DNA of 64,000 bases from Axinella damicornis (Eukaryota > Porifera > Demospongiae > Axinellida > Axinellidae): assembly GCA_963931865.1 (NCBI GenBank), contig OZ007516.1, forward strand, positions 2,157,883-2,221,882, in the 5' to 3' direction. Below are positions 10,311 through 22,500 of the stretch, piece by piece (within the stretch, counting starts at the first letter, position 1; each line of letters begins with the position of its first letter). Made by a program: the position numbers and the translations under genes. Below the pieces are notes generated by a model. That model ran no database searches and was not told where the DNA came from. It saw only the letters and a program-made list of their open reading frames with translations.

Positions 10311-10746
10311 GCATTGAAGACTCTAATGAGAGCCCTATGATATATAAGGAAGCCCTATGATATATAAGGAAATCATTTACCCATGCGCACCACGAGTCTT
10401 CAATAGTCTAGTCTAAGCAAGTCAACGAGCTGATGCATTCATTCAGACAGGTACACGGTTATTGAAAATTGTTAAATGAAAGCTGCTCATCACTAGTTCT
10501 TCAATGTTCATCCAACTGGCGGCCGTGGTCGATGTAGCCATGCGTCATAATTGTCATCATCCAGCTGAGTATATATAGCTACAGGTGGAGTGTTTCGACT
10601 GCTAATAGTTATATTGCTATTCAGTGGCATTCAGTGCTACTCTGAGTCATTCACCGGCTCGTCATCATCGGGCCAGGCCGTTTTGCCTCATGATAGCTCT
10701 CAGAGTCGCCATCTGGGCTAATTAGCTGCATTAGCCTGGTGATTCC

Positions 10747-10806
10747 ACTACAGTGACGAGGAGGTTGTCTGTCTTGCAAGACAGACAACCTCCTCGTCAC
10801 TGTAGT
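10747..10806. repeat. 60-bp perfect palindrome
   Basis: The 30-base arm ACTACAGTGACGAGGAGG... is followed immediately, with no loop, by its exact reverse complement. It lies just after GCCTGGTGATTCC. It has the hairpin design of the short MITEs in this window but a different arm sequence. Confidence 0.9.
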
Positions 10807-11024
10807 CCCCAGTAAGATCAGTAAGCGACATCAGAGATAGTTTGCTAGCTCACTAAGCCGCACTGGTTGACATGTCTAGGACGCTGGACTCGTGGCACAC
10901 GTGGGATGCATTTCCCCATTTCCCCATTTCTCATTTCACTTTTAGAGTGACCCACATGCATGCACTAGTTTTATCTATAACAGCACTTCCTGATATCCTC
11001 CTCTATCCTCCCATGCCCCTCTCC

Positions 11025-11061
<37 letters not shown>

Positions 11062-11552
11062 CCCCCTCTATACCCCACCTTGCATGCATGTACAAGCACG
11101 TGCACTTTTTACTTACTGCTCTATATAGTGTCTCATGGGTCAACTGTGGGCTGTTGCCTCACGGCGCGACAATAAAATTTCATTCATATCCTACATGCAT
11201 GAATTCTGCACACTTCAGCTGTTTATCAGGTAGTACACTGGTATGTATATTTGCTCATGTGGTCTCCATAAGAAACAGTAGATACAAGCTAGTGAAGAAT
11301 GGATGCTCACAGCGGGTATAGAACCCACAAAGATTCTGCCATTGGCAACCTTTTTGTTGAAGTTCATTAAATATGCATGTGACCTTTGACCTCAGATGTG
11401 GGTATCGAAAAGAAACCTGAAAGTTTAGACTGAAGTAGTTAATGACACGACCCACGACCCATTTCTCACCATAATTATAGATAAACATGCTGGATTTGAG
11501 TGATGTACGTATAGCTATAGTGTGTCAGCCTCCCAAAGCCCATACGTAAAAC

Positions 11553-11554
<2 letters not shown>

Positions 11555-11584
<30 letters not shown>
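11555..11584. repeat. 30-base poly-G tract
   Basis: An uninterrupted run of 30 G. Other long G or C tracts lie at 33057-33078, 34821-34844, 43251-43278, 45918-45936, 48732-48765, 53324-53348, 57149-57172, 57263-57286, 57944-57963, 58111-58133 and 59608-59631. Confidence 0.95.
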
Positions 11585-11586
<2 letters not shown>

Positions 11587-11780
11587 AACTGGGAGCAATT
11601 GAGTTTCTCACGATTCTTGCATAGATGATGTTCCAGCAGTCACCAAGCTGACATCCACCTTTGACCTCCAATTGCAGGGCTTGTGGGTGGTCATGAATAT
11701 CATTAACTGTATTGCCAGAGGGAGCTCTCCATGTGTGTGAGCCCCACCAAGTCTGGTCCCTGCTGTGGGAGAGGAGCACC

Positions 11781-11823
11781 TAGTCTCGTGCCCAGACCAG
11801 GGTGTGGTCTGGGCACGAGACTA
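11781..11823. mobile_element. Palindromic MITE variant (TAGTCTCGTGCCCAGACC)
   Basis: Perfect 18-bp arms (11781-11798 and 11806-11823). Extra CTAAG-rich sequence follows the right arm; AGGAGCA occurs on both sides of the whole unit and may be a partial target-site duplication. Confidence 0.7.
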
Positions 11824-11935
11824 AGGCTAAGACTAAGGAGCATGGTAGGTGGTTGTGTGCATGCACTGAATGCATTGTCTTGGGGGAAAGAATTCCGTAG
11901 TAAAAGGGTTAAACAACACCCTGTAGATATCAAAG

Positions 11936-12379
11936 CTCTTCGGAAATTCGTGATATATTGTTTGTTGTGCTATATATTGTGTAGGCACCACAGTTCCCAA
12001 AAGTCATGTTAGTGAGGGTAAGGTTTTTGACTGAAATAAATGCCAGTCCTGCTCCTATAGCTACTTGAGTAGTTGGATCGATTTGCTTGAAAACAGGAGA
12101 TCTTGGTGCCTCCATCCAATCCAATGTTCTTCTTACCTTCAATCGAGAATAATGTGGCCAACTTGAGTTCGGAATTGCAGCACAGTCATCGAGTCATTCA
12201 GGTGATCAGGTACATACTCCAAAGGCAAGGAGTAGCATGCAGTGGACTTTGCATTTGATTCCCCTGAACCACAACAAAATCTGACCAGAATGCGTCACAC
12301 TGATGCATGCTGCTGCGGACACATCCAAAGGGTTGATGAGGACTGCAAGAAGTACAAACAATGCAAATTTTGACATCAT
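11936..12379 (-). pseudogene. Truncated 5' copy of the beta-helix gene
   Basis: Aligns to 4797-5268 of the intact gene. The start MMSKFALFVLLAVLINP is at 12379 and the signal peptide is unchanged, but the frame shifts soon after THSG and later small indels add further breaks. Homology stops near 11936, about 150 codons into the gene, so no repeat or membrane domain remains. Confidence 0.85.
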
Positions 12380-13330
12380 CTCTGTTCATCGTGCATTGGA
12401 ATATCAACGGTCTTGTGGAGCCTTTATGTAGCCCACATTTGTGTTGATGGTTTATCCTGCTGGAAACGTGTTTGACTACAAAAGGGAATCTTTGAGACAG
12501 AAAGGAACTGAAACAGAACACCTGTGAAGAGATCCTATTTGGCCAGGAAAGACCCTGACTGTAGTGTTTTCAAACACAGACATATGTTTTGTAAAGGCTT
12601 ATCAGAGTGATCCAGTGATCCATATACAACTTCGGATCTCCCAAATGCTGCATGAAAGCAATACATGTGACCACAGTTAGTCATCAGTGCACTCACAGTG
12701 CAAAGTTTAATATCAATAACATACGCCATTCCGTGTTCATGCATTTGAATGTGGACAGACGTCCCACCATATTCGTGTTGATGGTTTAGATAGATCTCTT
12801 GCCTTTATAATTTTTTGACTACATGAGGAGAGACATTCTGTAGCACATTAGGATGCAACCTCATGCACATAGTGATCTATACACTCCAAAATTAATGTAA
12901 TGCTGGCTATTACATGCATGCATGCATTGACCATATAGCAGGCTGAAGCAAGGGTTCATGACATATACAACCTGTAACCATATATATCTCACAATCATGC
13001 TTGCACATATACATGCAGCTAGTGGTTAACACTGGCACCTCCATGCTTTTAAGTTGGGGCTACATGGTGCAGAGCCACCAAAGTTCTGCATGGGCCGGCA
13101 TGCATATACAGCCAACTGAGCTGGCTGTATAGCCAGTAGTCTATACGACTACATGTACAATGCTACTACTGCAAGTGTTGTTGGTGTATGATACAGCATG
13201 CTACAAAAAGCAGGATTCACATAACAGTGTGTATGTACATATACATCCTTTACAAACAAAACTGTGCATCTTCAAAACAATACCAAAATACACTCAGCAA
13301 TAGTGTCACAATTATCAAAAAGTATAAAAA
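12380..13330. other. Duplicated intergenic block, copy 2
   Basis: Aligns to 5269-7057, apart from the 0.8-kb minisatellite found only in copy 1. It separates the LRR gene's 3' end from the beta-helix pseudogene. No gene recognised. Confidence 0.7.
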
Positions 13331-15271
13331 TTACCAATGGTAACACTTGACAGCCATTTCATCAACTTTGTCTGACAGTCCTGGATCTTCTTTAGGGAAG
13401 CCCCTTCCTACACACGAAATTGTCTTGAAACGCCTGCCATCACACTTGCTCTTCCAAGTCTCATACATCATGTAAAAGTGTTCTAGGAGGAACTCATTGT
13501 GGCTTAAATTCAGATCACAGTTCTCGATAGAAGGTATTGAAAACAGTGCATCAAAGAACTGCTGTAGTTCACTATCTGGGAGGTCACCAAGTTCATTGTT
13601 GACGACCGACAATCCCTCCAGTGATGCCACGCCCACCTGCTCTATTAAGCCGACAGTGAGGTCAGGGAGAAGGCCATGGTGACCAAGGTTAGCTGAGCGG
13701 AGACTGATTGATTTCAAATCTGGATTTGACAGAAGGGCCTTGAAGTCATCCGCTGAAGTACGGCAGTGGGGTGGCTTGACATTGCTCAACTCAAAATAGT
13801 GTATCTTGAGGTCTTTGAGTGCAGCTGCCAGATGGATGATGTTTTCAGGGCGGCCTGAGTAGGGTGTATGTATTGCTTCCTGGAACTCGCAGTTTGCAAG
13901 TTCAAGCTTCCGAAGCCAAATCTGTGGATGTCCAAAGAACCACTTGAAGAAATAGGCAGGCAATTCACAGCTGTAGAATTCTAGGTTCTTAAATTCTGTG
14001 CTTCGAGGATGCATGGGAAGCTTTCTAGCAGGCTCACCTTCAGACGGCTCTCCTATGACCGACGATCTCTCAAAGCAAAGCGTCTGTCGATGCAAGGCAG
14101 GGGAGGAAAGAAAAGCATCTATGATGTTCTGGGCACCTTCCACAGCTAAAACCATTCGTTTGATGGTCAAGGAATGGAAGTGAGCCTTCTTGATGAAAGG
14201 AGAAAGCGAAGAGAGGAACTTGAGGTACCTGTCACTGAGCTGTGCCTTGTTTGTTACAAGCTGGTGTAGCATTACCTTCTCGAGTTTGGTTTGGCCCTTT
14301 ATGATTGTCGAAAGCTTCTGTAGCACTTCCCCGCTGACACCCTGTGTGGAGTTGAGGTCAACCACAAGCCCATGCAGTCCTCGGTAAGGGATGTGTTTGT
14401 TAGCCTTGCTCGACAAGGAGCTGTATGCTGCATAAAACAGAGGGCCAGCAACCTTCAGCGTCTGATCGAGCATCTCTGGTCCAAACTCTCGAAACTCCAA
14501 GCTCTTGAGTGTAGGAGGATCATTAGAGAGAACTGCTTTCAGAACCAGCGAGGCTACATCATAGGGGGGTGTCTTATCTGGGCTAACCCCTGCCTTGTCA
14601 GTGAGGTCAGTGGAGAAGACTACCTTTTCCGTATTGCAGAGAAATCGGGCAAGCAGCTCACTTGAATACTTCTTGTAGACCTCTGATTCAGCAAAGAGCT
14701 CACAGACAACATAGAAGAACTTTGGGCGATAGGGAGAGATGTCCATCATCAAGTTGATGAAGTGGAGGTCAGAGCGGCGTGCAGTGAGGTGCCGCAAGTG
14801 GCGGTTTGGAATGAGCGGCCTGTTGTTTGTAATCGGAGGAAAGTATGAGAAGCGGTATGAACTCCAGTTGAAGATGTTCAGACAGTCTTGAACGCCAAAA
14901 AGTAGGTGCAGAACCAGTTCGTAGTGGCTGCGGTAATTGTTTGGCTTGATGTGATCAAGTAACACATGCGTAATGATGCAGAAGTAGTAAGCTTTCCAGT
15001 CATCCGCATACACCTCATACATAATGTTGCGTTCGACTTCCTCACACCTCCGGGGAATACGGTTCATGGAGATTTCATCCCATAGTGAGTTGGGGGTTAT
15101 GTCTACAGCCACCCCGGCTTCTTCCAACAGGCAAATGTCTACAGCTGGGAGGTTGCTAAGCAGTTCGTGGCGAACATCGGATGGTAGTACTTCAAGCACT
15201 TTCGGATGAAAATGTTCGATGTTGCATACGACATAAAGCAGTGCTTGCTTTTTCAACGATAGTGGCGCCAT
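13331..15271 (-). CDS. Leucine-rich-repeat protein, intronless, 646 residues
   Basis: A single open frame from ATG at 15271 to the stop at 13331. The N-terminal third contains HELLSNLPAVDICLLEEAGV, faintly like an F-box helix pair, but I would not name it. The C-terminal half shows irregular leucine-rich repeats: LRKLELANCEF, DLKSISLRSANLGHHGLL, LEGLSVVNNELGDLPD and IENCDLNLSHNEF. No signal peptide or membrane segment is visible, so it is probably intracellular, with a role in protein recognition. It lies divergent to VPS50 with a 1.3-kb gap. A scrap of a second copy survives at 7058-7095. No name can be given from sequence alone. Confidence 0.8.
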   Translation of the reverse strand: MAPLSLKKQALLYVVCNIEHFHPKVLEVLPSDVRHELLSNLPAVDICLLEEAGVAVDITPNSLWDEISMNRIPRRCEEVERNIMYEVYADDWKAYYFCIITHVLLDHIKPNNYRSHYELVLHLLFGVQDCLNIFNWSSYRFSYFPPITNNRPLIPNRHLRHLTARRSDLHFINLMMDISPYRPKFFYVVCELFAESEVYKKYSSELLARFLCNTEKVVFSTDLTDKAGVSPDKTPPYDVASLVLKAVLSNDPPTLKSLEFREFGPEMLDQTLKVAGPLFYAAYSSLSSKANKHIPYRGLHGLVVDLNSTQGVSGEVLQKLSTIIKGQTKLEKVMLHQLVTNKAQLSDRYLKFLSSLSPFIKKAHFHSLTIKRMVLAVEGAQNIIDAFLSSPALHRQTLCFERSSVIGEPSEGEPARKLPMHPRSTEFKNLEFYSCELPAYFFKWFFGHPQIWLRKLELANCEFQEAIHTPYSGRPENIIHLAAALKDLKIHYFELSNVKPPHCRTSADDFKALLSNPDLKSISLRSANLGHHGLLPDLTVGLIEQVGVASLEGLSVVNNELGDLPDSELQQFFDALFSIPSIENCDLNLSHNEFLLEHFYMMYETWKSKCDGRRFKTISCVGRGFPKEDPGLSDKVDEMAVKCYHW

Positions 15272-16562
15272 TTATGTGCCTGCATGAAAGAATTGCCAGC
15301 AAGCTGTATTACTATATCATCTCAAAACACTATTAAAGGCTGTACAAAGTGATAATATGCAACAAGGCTCAGCATTACAGAGGCTTGTGAATTGCTGCAT
15401 CACTGCTTTCCATACGTACATCACAAGTTCTTGGAAATGACTGTTTTACATGGTGAAATCATAATCCGTGGGAGTCAAGAAAGCGAAAAAGTCCACTTCC
15501 TTCCATTATTAGGCTACTTAACACTCAAAACAACCACTGTAATAGGTGCTTTGCCTCTCATGTACAAACCGAATGTGAAACTACAGTTTAGGTGCTCAAT
15601 CTGCAAGGCCTCCCCCCTCAACTCCCATGCATTCACAGGTCGGAGCTTCTTGTGAATTGTACAAACAGAATGTGAAACTACAGTTTAGGTGCTCTATCTG
15701 CAAGGCCTCCCCCCTCAACTCCCATGCATTCACAGGTAGAGAGCTTCTTGTGAATTGTACAAACAGAATGTGAAACTACAGTTTAGGTGCTCTATCTGCA
15801 AGGCCTCCCCCCTCAACTACCATGCATAGGTCGGAGCTTCTTCTGAACTGCCAAGCAATAGAATTTGATCTGCAGCTTGGTTGCCGTATACTTATGCTGC
15901 CATAGCTCATGGATACTGACAATCAGGCAAGTGCACATGCCTTGCTACCTTCGAAATTTCCAACGCTCTGCTCCTAAAGAGCAAAAGCTGGGGTAGTGTC
16001 CAGAAATCCCCTCTGCATGCTTACCTACCACCTCTAGTAGCATTTGTGACTGGGATCGAAACAGAATCAAGTGATCAATAATGAGCCAATGAAGGGACCT
16101 CAGGGTGACAAGACCAACAGATCAAAAACGTCTTCTTGCAGAAAATGGAAGGTGAGCCCACAGTGATAACCTTTGACCCTGGAGGCAAACAAGCAATCAA
16201 GTCTCATCCTGAGCAAGCTCTAGATCAGGATGATCTTCGCTGATCAAGATTCTTGATCCTGGTTGCAAATGTTTCTACAGGCGGTATGTAAATGACCACC
16301 CCACCCCTTGACGGAGCAGTCACTCCATAATTAAATTTATTTGTACACAGAGAATCTTTCAGAGCTCTTGATTGATGTATTCAGTGTATCTTACCTTCCA
16401 CAGGCAACTGTTCACACTACGACAATCCAACGATCGTTCAGTTTCGTTGCAGGTTACAAGTAGCACAAAGTCAGAAGTCTCTCCTTCCACATCATGTCAC
16501 CCTCCAACTTGTGGCTGCGAGTTAACCCCTCTGCGCATGCGTGAGGTTTGCAGCAACCCAAG
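15272..16562. other. Divergent intergenic region between the LRR gene and VPS50
   Basis: Should hold the promoters of both genes. It contains a 98-bp tandem triplication. The rest, about 15850-16520, shows nothing I recognise. Confidence 0.5.
15562..15850. repeat. Tandem repeat, 97-98-bp unit, three copies
   Basis: Copies start at 15562, 15659 and 15757 with GTACAAAC(C/A)GAATGTGAAA and include CAAGGCCTCCCCCCTCAAC. The third copy is shortened at its end. Confidence 0.9.
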
Positions 16563-16566
16563 ATGG
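16532..16566 (+). promoter_or_regulatory. Core-promoter-like motifs at the VPS50 start
   Basis: TGCGCATGCGT at 16532-16542 matches the palindromic NRF-1 site, and AAGATGGCG at 16560-16568 matches the YY1-type motif that often overlaps the first ATG of housekeeping genes. Both lie within 35 bases of the VPS50 start codon, suggesting a TATA-less promoter with a very short leader. Confidence 0.45.
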
Positions 16567-18450
16567 CGATGCTCAAGTCCAAAGTGAAGTCGTTTGTTAC
16601 CCGTTTGCAGGTTCGTTTTGATACGTTCAGTTGTTTCAGTGAGCTCAGTGCTGTATCTGTTCCTGTCGATATGATGTTTACAGTGAAACCTATTAGTCCT
16701 ACGCTGGGCAATGGGGCCCAACTTTCTTGTTCCATTTGATGCACACCATGGGTGTGTATAAGTGTACTACTTTGTGACGCCATGTTGAGTCTTGTTTTGC
16801 TGAAAGGCCCTTCATTATCTACATTGCCTTGAAAGCAATGCATGTGACTTTCATGCCTGGGTCAGACTGTAGCCTCTTGCATGTCTGGTGCTGTGTATAC
16901 CGAGTCAGGAGTGTGTAGTTCAAGCTAGACCTGTGATGGAACTCTGTTAACTGTGATGGCCAAACCAGTTCCTGGTGCAAAGTACATCCAAGTATGTGTA
17001 TATCCCTTGACTACCAGCTGGCAGCTGATTTCAGCTTCCATTACAAATACTGAGATGGGCCGATGTGATGGTTGACAGTGTGTTTGTCTTTCCACGTAGC
17101 GGGACAAGGGACACGATGAGGCGGACTTAACTGGAGACATCCATGTGATGCAGGTAAGTAGTGATAGTGGATTATAAATGCAACTTGGGACAGTCTTGCA
17201 AGCTAGAACCAGTCCCCTGGGAGGGAAAGGATCTAGGGACGTGCAGTTGTGTCCCACTGCACTGTTGTGTGTGGCCGAATCACATTGCAGGATTTAGTCA
17301 TATGACATTAGTGAGTGAGGAAGACCTGCTGTGTCTCTGGAGGTACTGCAGTTTTCATGAACGTTGCAAAGTGGAAACGGTAAACGCAAAACGGTTACAC
17401 AATAATTCAATCAGCAAATTTGCATGCCAAGTGCATGAAACCATTCAAGTCGATCTCTGTCACTGAGAGCAGCAACCAAACTCCGTAGCTAGCTGTTAGT
17501 AGAGTGCGTAACAAGAGTACTATACTGATCTGACCCTGTATGCATGTACCTAACGTTCTCCGTTTACCGTCTCCAAGTTGCAAGGTTCATGAAAACTGCA
17601 GTACTGCACTGTACAAGCATGGTAGAATACGTAAACATTAGACGATTGATCCGTACTCTAATGCTTGCTGCGCATGTAATACCTAGTAGTTAGTTTACCT
17701 GTGTTTGGGGGTCTTTAGTCCTTGTCTTTTGGGCTTTTGAAACCTCTCCTTGCTATATAGCAGGAGATGCAAACCTCGATTGCTTCTGTATCAGTTATTA
17801 AACTCCAACTTCCACTTGTGTGCGGGCAGTGTTAGGGTGCCTGATATCCCTACAGTCCCAATATCCACCATTCTGGGTTTGGCTAGAGAGCTTGTTGAAC
17901 TGGCATACGTTGGTCAAGTTCGGAATTCAGTGGACTATTGATGGTAATGATTGACATGTACATGCACGCTTGCAGCCCCCAGATTTGCCTCGGACCCGTG
18001 AAGACCCAAGAAAGACGGATGAGGTTAGCAGCTATAGAATGTCTCTGCTGTGTATATGCATTTACCACAATAGCTACACCGAGCTATCATGTACACTGTG
18101 AGTTTGTGTCATTGCAAGAACCTGTATGTATATCACTGGGGTTGGTTTGGATCTTGGCGTGGGCGTAATGCTAGGCTACAACTCAATATTGTAGGTCACA
18201 TGACTATCTGTATAGGTCACATGAGTACCTGTATATGTCACATGACTAGGAGTATGCTATTGCTGTGGGTCATGTGAGGCTGCATGTGACTACTACTGTT
18301 CTCTCAGATTATCTCTGAAATTGACGAACAGTACTTCCAGGAGGGAGATACGGACTGCAGTGAGCATGAGTTACGAGTGAGTCGTTGGATTCACATCCTC
18401 ACAAATTGTGTTGCTGGCACACCCACACACACGCACACACGCACACACAC

Positions 18451-18494
<44 letters not shown>

Positions 18495-18535
18495 ATACAC
18501 ACACACAAGACACACACACACACACACCACACACA

Positions 18536-18569
<34 letters not shown>

Positions 18570-19561
18570 TGGAGAATCTGGTAACTATCAGCTTCTTTTC
18601 TGCAGATGCTTGGTCCTGAAATTGACGTAGCCTCTCTGGAGGATCGCATCTTCCTTCTGAAGACCCAGGACAATGCTGTGAGTTGATCTCTACTCAGATG
18701 TGTTGGAAGCATGCACAAGGCGCAGTATACACCATTCTCTTAATGCCAAACAGTCCAGTGGTTTGGTTCAGAGCTGATTAGTTTTATGTGAGATCCAGCT
18801 GGCTTGCTTCTGGAATTTGTCATAAAGGGTTAACTAGCTGCCATATCCTCTGCATGATTCTGAGCTGATCACGTCTTCTTAAAGACTATCTCTTTTAGAG
18901 GGTGGGGAGTTTTTGGCCTATTGACAAGGTCTGACAGTTCTAATTTCAGCACAAAGGAACTCACTGGAAATGACTTCTGCATGCAGCCATTTTCCATGTA
19001 GTTGGAATGAAATCACCTCCCTAAAAGCTCTATTAATAGTTTAGACCTCCGCTCCATCAAGGCTGTTGTCAAGGTTACTAACTGTTGTTAGTTGGGAGAA
19101 GCCCCAGCTGGGCTACGGCCCTTCCGATACCCCGCAACAAACACCCCTTAGCACACCACTAGCTGCAAGATCTGACAGTCCTGACCCTCTCTTTCTCACT
19201 AAATTCTCTGTGCACCATTCAAATGACACCAGTACAATCTGTGAGCTACTTTGTGGGTATTGAGGTGCAATTTGCTTCCTTACAGATCTACCGAAAAATC
19301 TATGACTTGGTTTTCGCAAACTACACAGCATATGTGCAGGTAAATCCATGATGTTGTATGTGTGGTTCAGTGTTGCAGCAGTTGGCTAATGATGGAGTTC
19401 CTTCACTCGGACAAGGACAGGTGATAGCTGTACCTATATAGCTATATGCAGAAGTCATACATATGTAAGCCTATGAGGGCAGGCTGAAATGCCCAAGGAT
19501 GACACTGGCTATCAGCCGTACAAGTACTGCACTCCTACGCATCATTGTACCATGGTTTCTT

Positions 19562-19595
<34 letters not shown>

Positions 19596-22500
19596 AGTTT
19601 TGGGGGGGAGGGGGGGGCACTGCCGCGCACTATTCAATCGCCCCCCAAACTTTCTCTATGTTTTGTTTTGCCCCTTTTTTGTAAAATATACCCTGATTGT
19701 AGTCTCTTTACAGTCGTGATAATCACGGCTCTGTTGTTGCTACTCTCAGGAGCTTGAGAATGTGACCATGCTGCAGATGTCACTACAGGAGGCAGCCAGG
19801 ACCTGTGTCAGCTCAAGAAGGTGACCTTTACCTCATAGCCCCAGCATGCTTCCCTCGGAAATTGGCATGCACTGTTAGAGTAGCCTCGTACCCAGTCCCA
19901 CGCCCAGCTTTTTGTCACTTGCAGTACTGCACGCGACGAAAAGCTGGGTACGGGACTGGGAACGAGGCTAGAGGAACCCTGTTTGGTTGCAATATGGTTG
20001 CTGACAATGCAGAACACCCCAGACTACCTGACTACAGCAGCACAATGAATAACCGGTTTACCCTGACTAGCAGGCAGATCTGGCTATAGTAAGTACAAGA
20101 TACCTGTTATATGCACAATGGGCTAACTTAGCCTAATGTTCCCAGCATGTCCATGTGCAAAATTAAATTACAGGTGTTGTTTAGTTTCTACCAGCTGTCT
20201 TGCTATATTGAAGTGAGCTAAGACAGTTAGACTGGAGCTCCTTTTGGTTGCTGGTTTTCAGTCAAGTTGAAAATATTCACAAAGATGTACGAGTGTCTAC
20301 CTGCTAGCAGTAAGTTAGAATCTTTGTCCAGTTCAGATAGCCTAGCATGTAGGTTTGTATGTGGCCTAGCAGGCAGATCTACATGTAATTGGTTACTAGA
20401 CTATCTAACTGCCAACATATCTAATGGTTACTGTACGTGGGGTGAATGTGGAGTTGCTACACCATTGCCAGAGTTGGGTAGCAGTGTTCAGAAGGAAATT
20501 GACCAGCTGGACCCATGACTCTTCAGCCAGCTCCCTATGGCTACACAGTTGACTGCTAGTTAGCGGTGACATGTATTCTACCCGAAACTTGCAGGCTAAA
20601 CCTCGCATGAATATCCTTGCCTTCAAGTCCTGCAATTGTTGGCAGGACGCATGCAACATGCATGAAACATTCTTACGAGGGTTGCTGCTATGATTTAGCA
20701 GTGGGTGTGATTTCAAAACTGAATGTAGCCAAGTCCCAATGGTAGGCCCACCTCCCTCTTTGTGCAGACTGTATAGTGCATCCGCACCCATAGGTGTGTT
20801 TGGCGCATAATATTATGTTAGTGGTTGATTTCATACCTCCCACTACCCACTACTAGGCACCTGAAGCATGCAAAGGAGGGTGTGTCCCACGGAGGTTTGG
20901 GACTGCTCACGAAACACCGCAAGAGGGAGAGACTGAGAGCCTTGTTGGACACCTTGAAGACTCTGAAGACATTGGTTGGTCGCTGACTTGCACTTTTTGT
21001 GATATGTCATCATTACTCACAACAGAAATCAGATCGTGTCATTTCACGTCATTTCCTCATGTGTATTGTGTTATGTGATGGACGACATCTCAGAGATTCA
21101 TTTCCCAGTGAGTTCTGTTCCATCCAGCCTTGGCTTCCCCAGGTTCAACAGATGGATAGAATAAGTGCTTTGGCCTTCTGGCCAGTGCTGGAGAATACTG
21201 TCGATACCTGGGTACTGTGGTCGCTCGTTATGAGATGTGCTTAATGACATTCCTCGAACAGGAAGTGCACTTCATTTGGAATTATGGCTTTTCCACTCTG
21301 TAGTATCTGAGTTTCTGCAAGAAGTCATCAACGAGTAGCTTGGTATGAGAGTCGTACCTGTGCCTTGCAGTGAATATTTGCTGTGCTTAACTAGAGGTGT
21401 TCATAGAACACATACCCCGCACTGAACGTCAGGCCAGGATGCATGCAGTGCAGCTACAATCGATGTGACATCTCTGCTGATGGGCTGCTATCGCATATAC
21501 TGTGTTCGTGTATGGCCATATCCAAGGTGTGGGAGTGACCGCTTACCGTATATACTATATTGTGAAGCTGGAGAGGTGGGGCCAAATGTTACGAATAATA
21601 GGAAATAGCTGGAAAAAACAGCCGAAACAATAGCCATGATGTCTGTGAAGTACATAGATCGTGCTGTTTCCTAGCTGTCATCTCGAAGCATGAAGTTTCC
21701 AAATGCACTGCGTGTCCTGTTCTTGAAGTCACGAAGAGGTGGAGCCAATGTTATGAATAGTTATGAAAAGTAGGAAATAGCCGAAATACAGCGAAACGGA
21801 GCGCCTTGACTTCAGTCAGGTACAGTTTTTTGCTATTTGCTATTGTTTGACTCCATTTCGACGGTTTATGAGAGTTTATGAGAGTAGATTTCAATTTTTT
21901 TCGCTGGACAGACGGCAGACGACAGACACCAAAACCGATTGCTTAACCCCGCTTCGCGCATGCGCGCGCGGAGTAATAACACGCAACTACGGCATGTGAT
22001 ATGCAGTCAGTATCTGTGGTACCCAGCCAGTATGGTTAATGTCACCTCTCTTCCACTGTAGCAAAGAACAGATGCACGGCTGAAGGAGCTCCTTGAGGTT
22101 TGTGCTATACTGCAGTGGTATTGGTACATGTGAATACTTGTGCCTGGAGTACATTTGCTGCCTACGATGGCGAAGAAGCATCTAGCTTGATCTTTATGCA
22201 AAACTTATTATCGAGACAATTTTAAGCGTCAGGATGCTTTTACCATGATAATTACGGATGCACATGTGTCAGACCTAATAGGTACACAAATGGCTTCCTG
22301 TCAAATAGTTGTCATCATAACTACGTACATGTGCCTGTTCCGAATGTTTCTGAAACCCATGTTGAACACTCCTTCTGGGGTGACTTGAAATGTGCACTCC
22401 TGCTTGTGTGCATAACATGTAAACAGCATCTCGAACGAGACTTCATCTTTGGTTTGGCTGATACTGTGTATGCTTCTTTGTCCAGGAGGGGGACTACCCG

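Larger units (their letters stand above)
9913..11935. other. BEN-family and repeat-rich intergenic region
   Basis: No complete gene. It holds a [11 protein letters not shown] module (10213-10310, +) shared with 29.6 and 41.5 kb, a 60-bp perfect palindrome, a CT microsatellite (about 11029-11058), a 30-base G tract, and a segment around 11455-11560 (CCCATTTCTCACC through CAGCCTCCCAAAG) that occurs inverted at 41405-41505. Confidence 0.6.

Noticed and set aside
18371..18718. Cys/Val and His/Thr repeat frames
   Set aside because: Translations of the CA microsatellite; only exon 5 at 18606-18677 is coding there.
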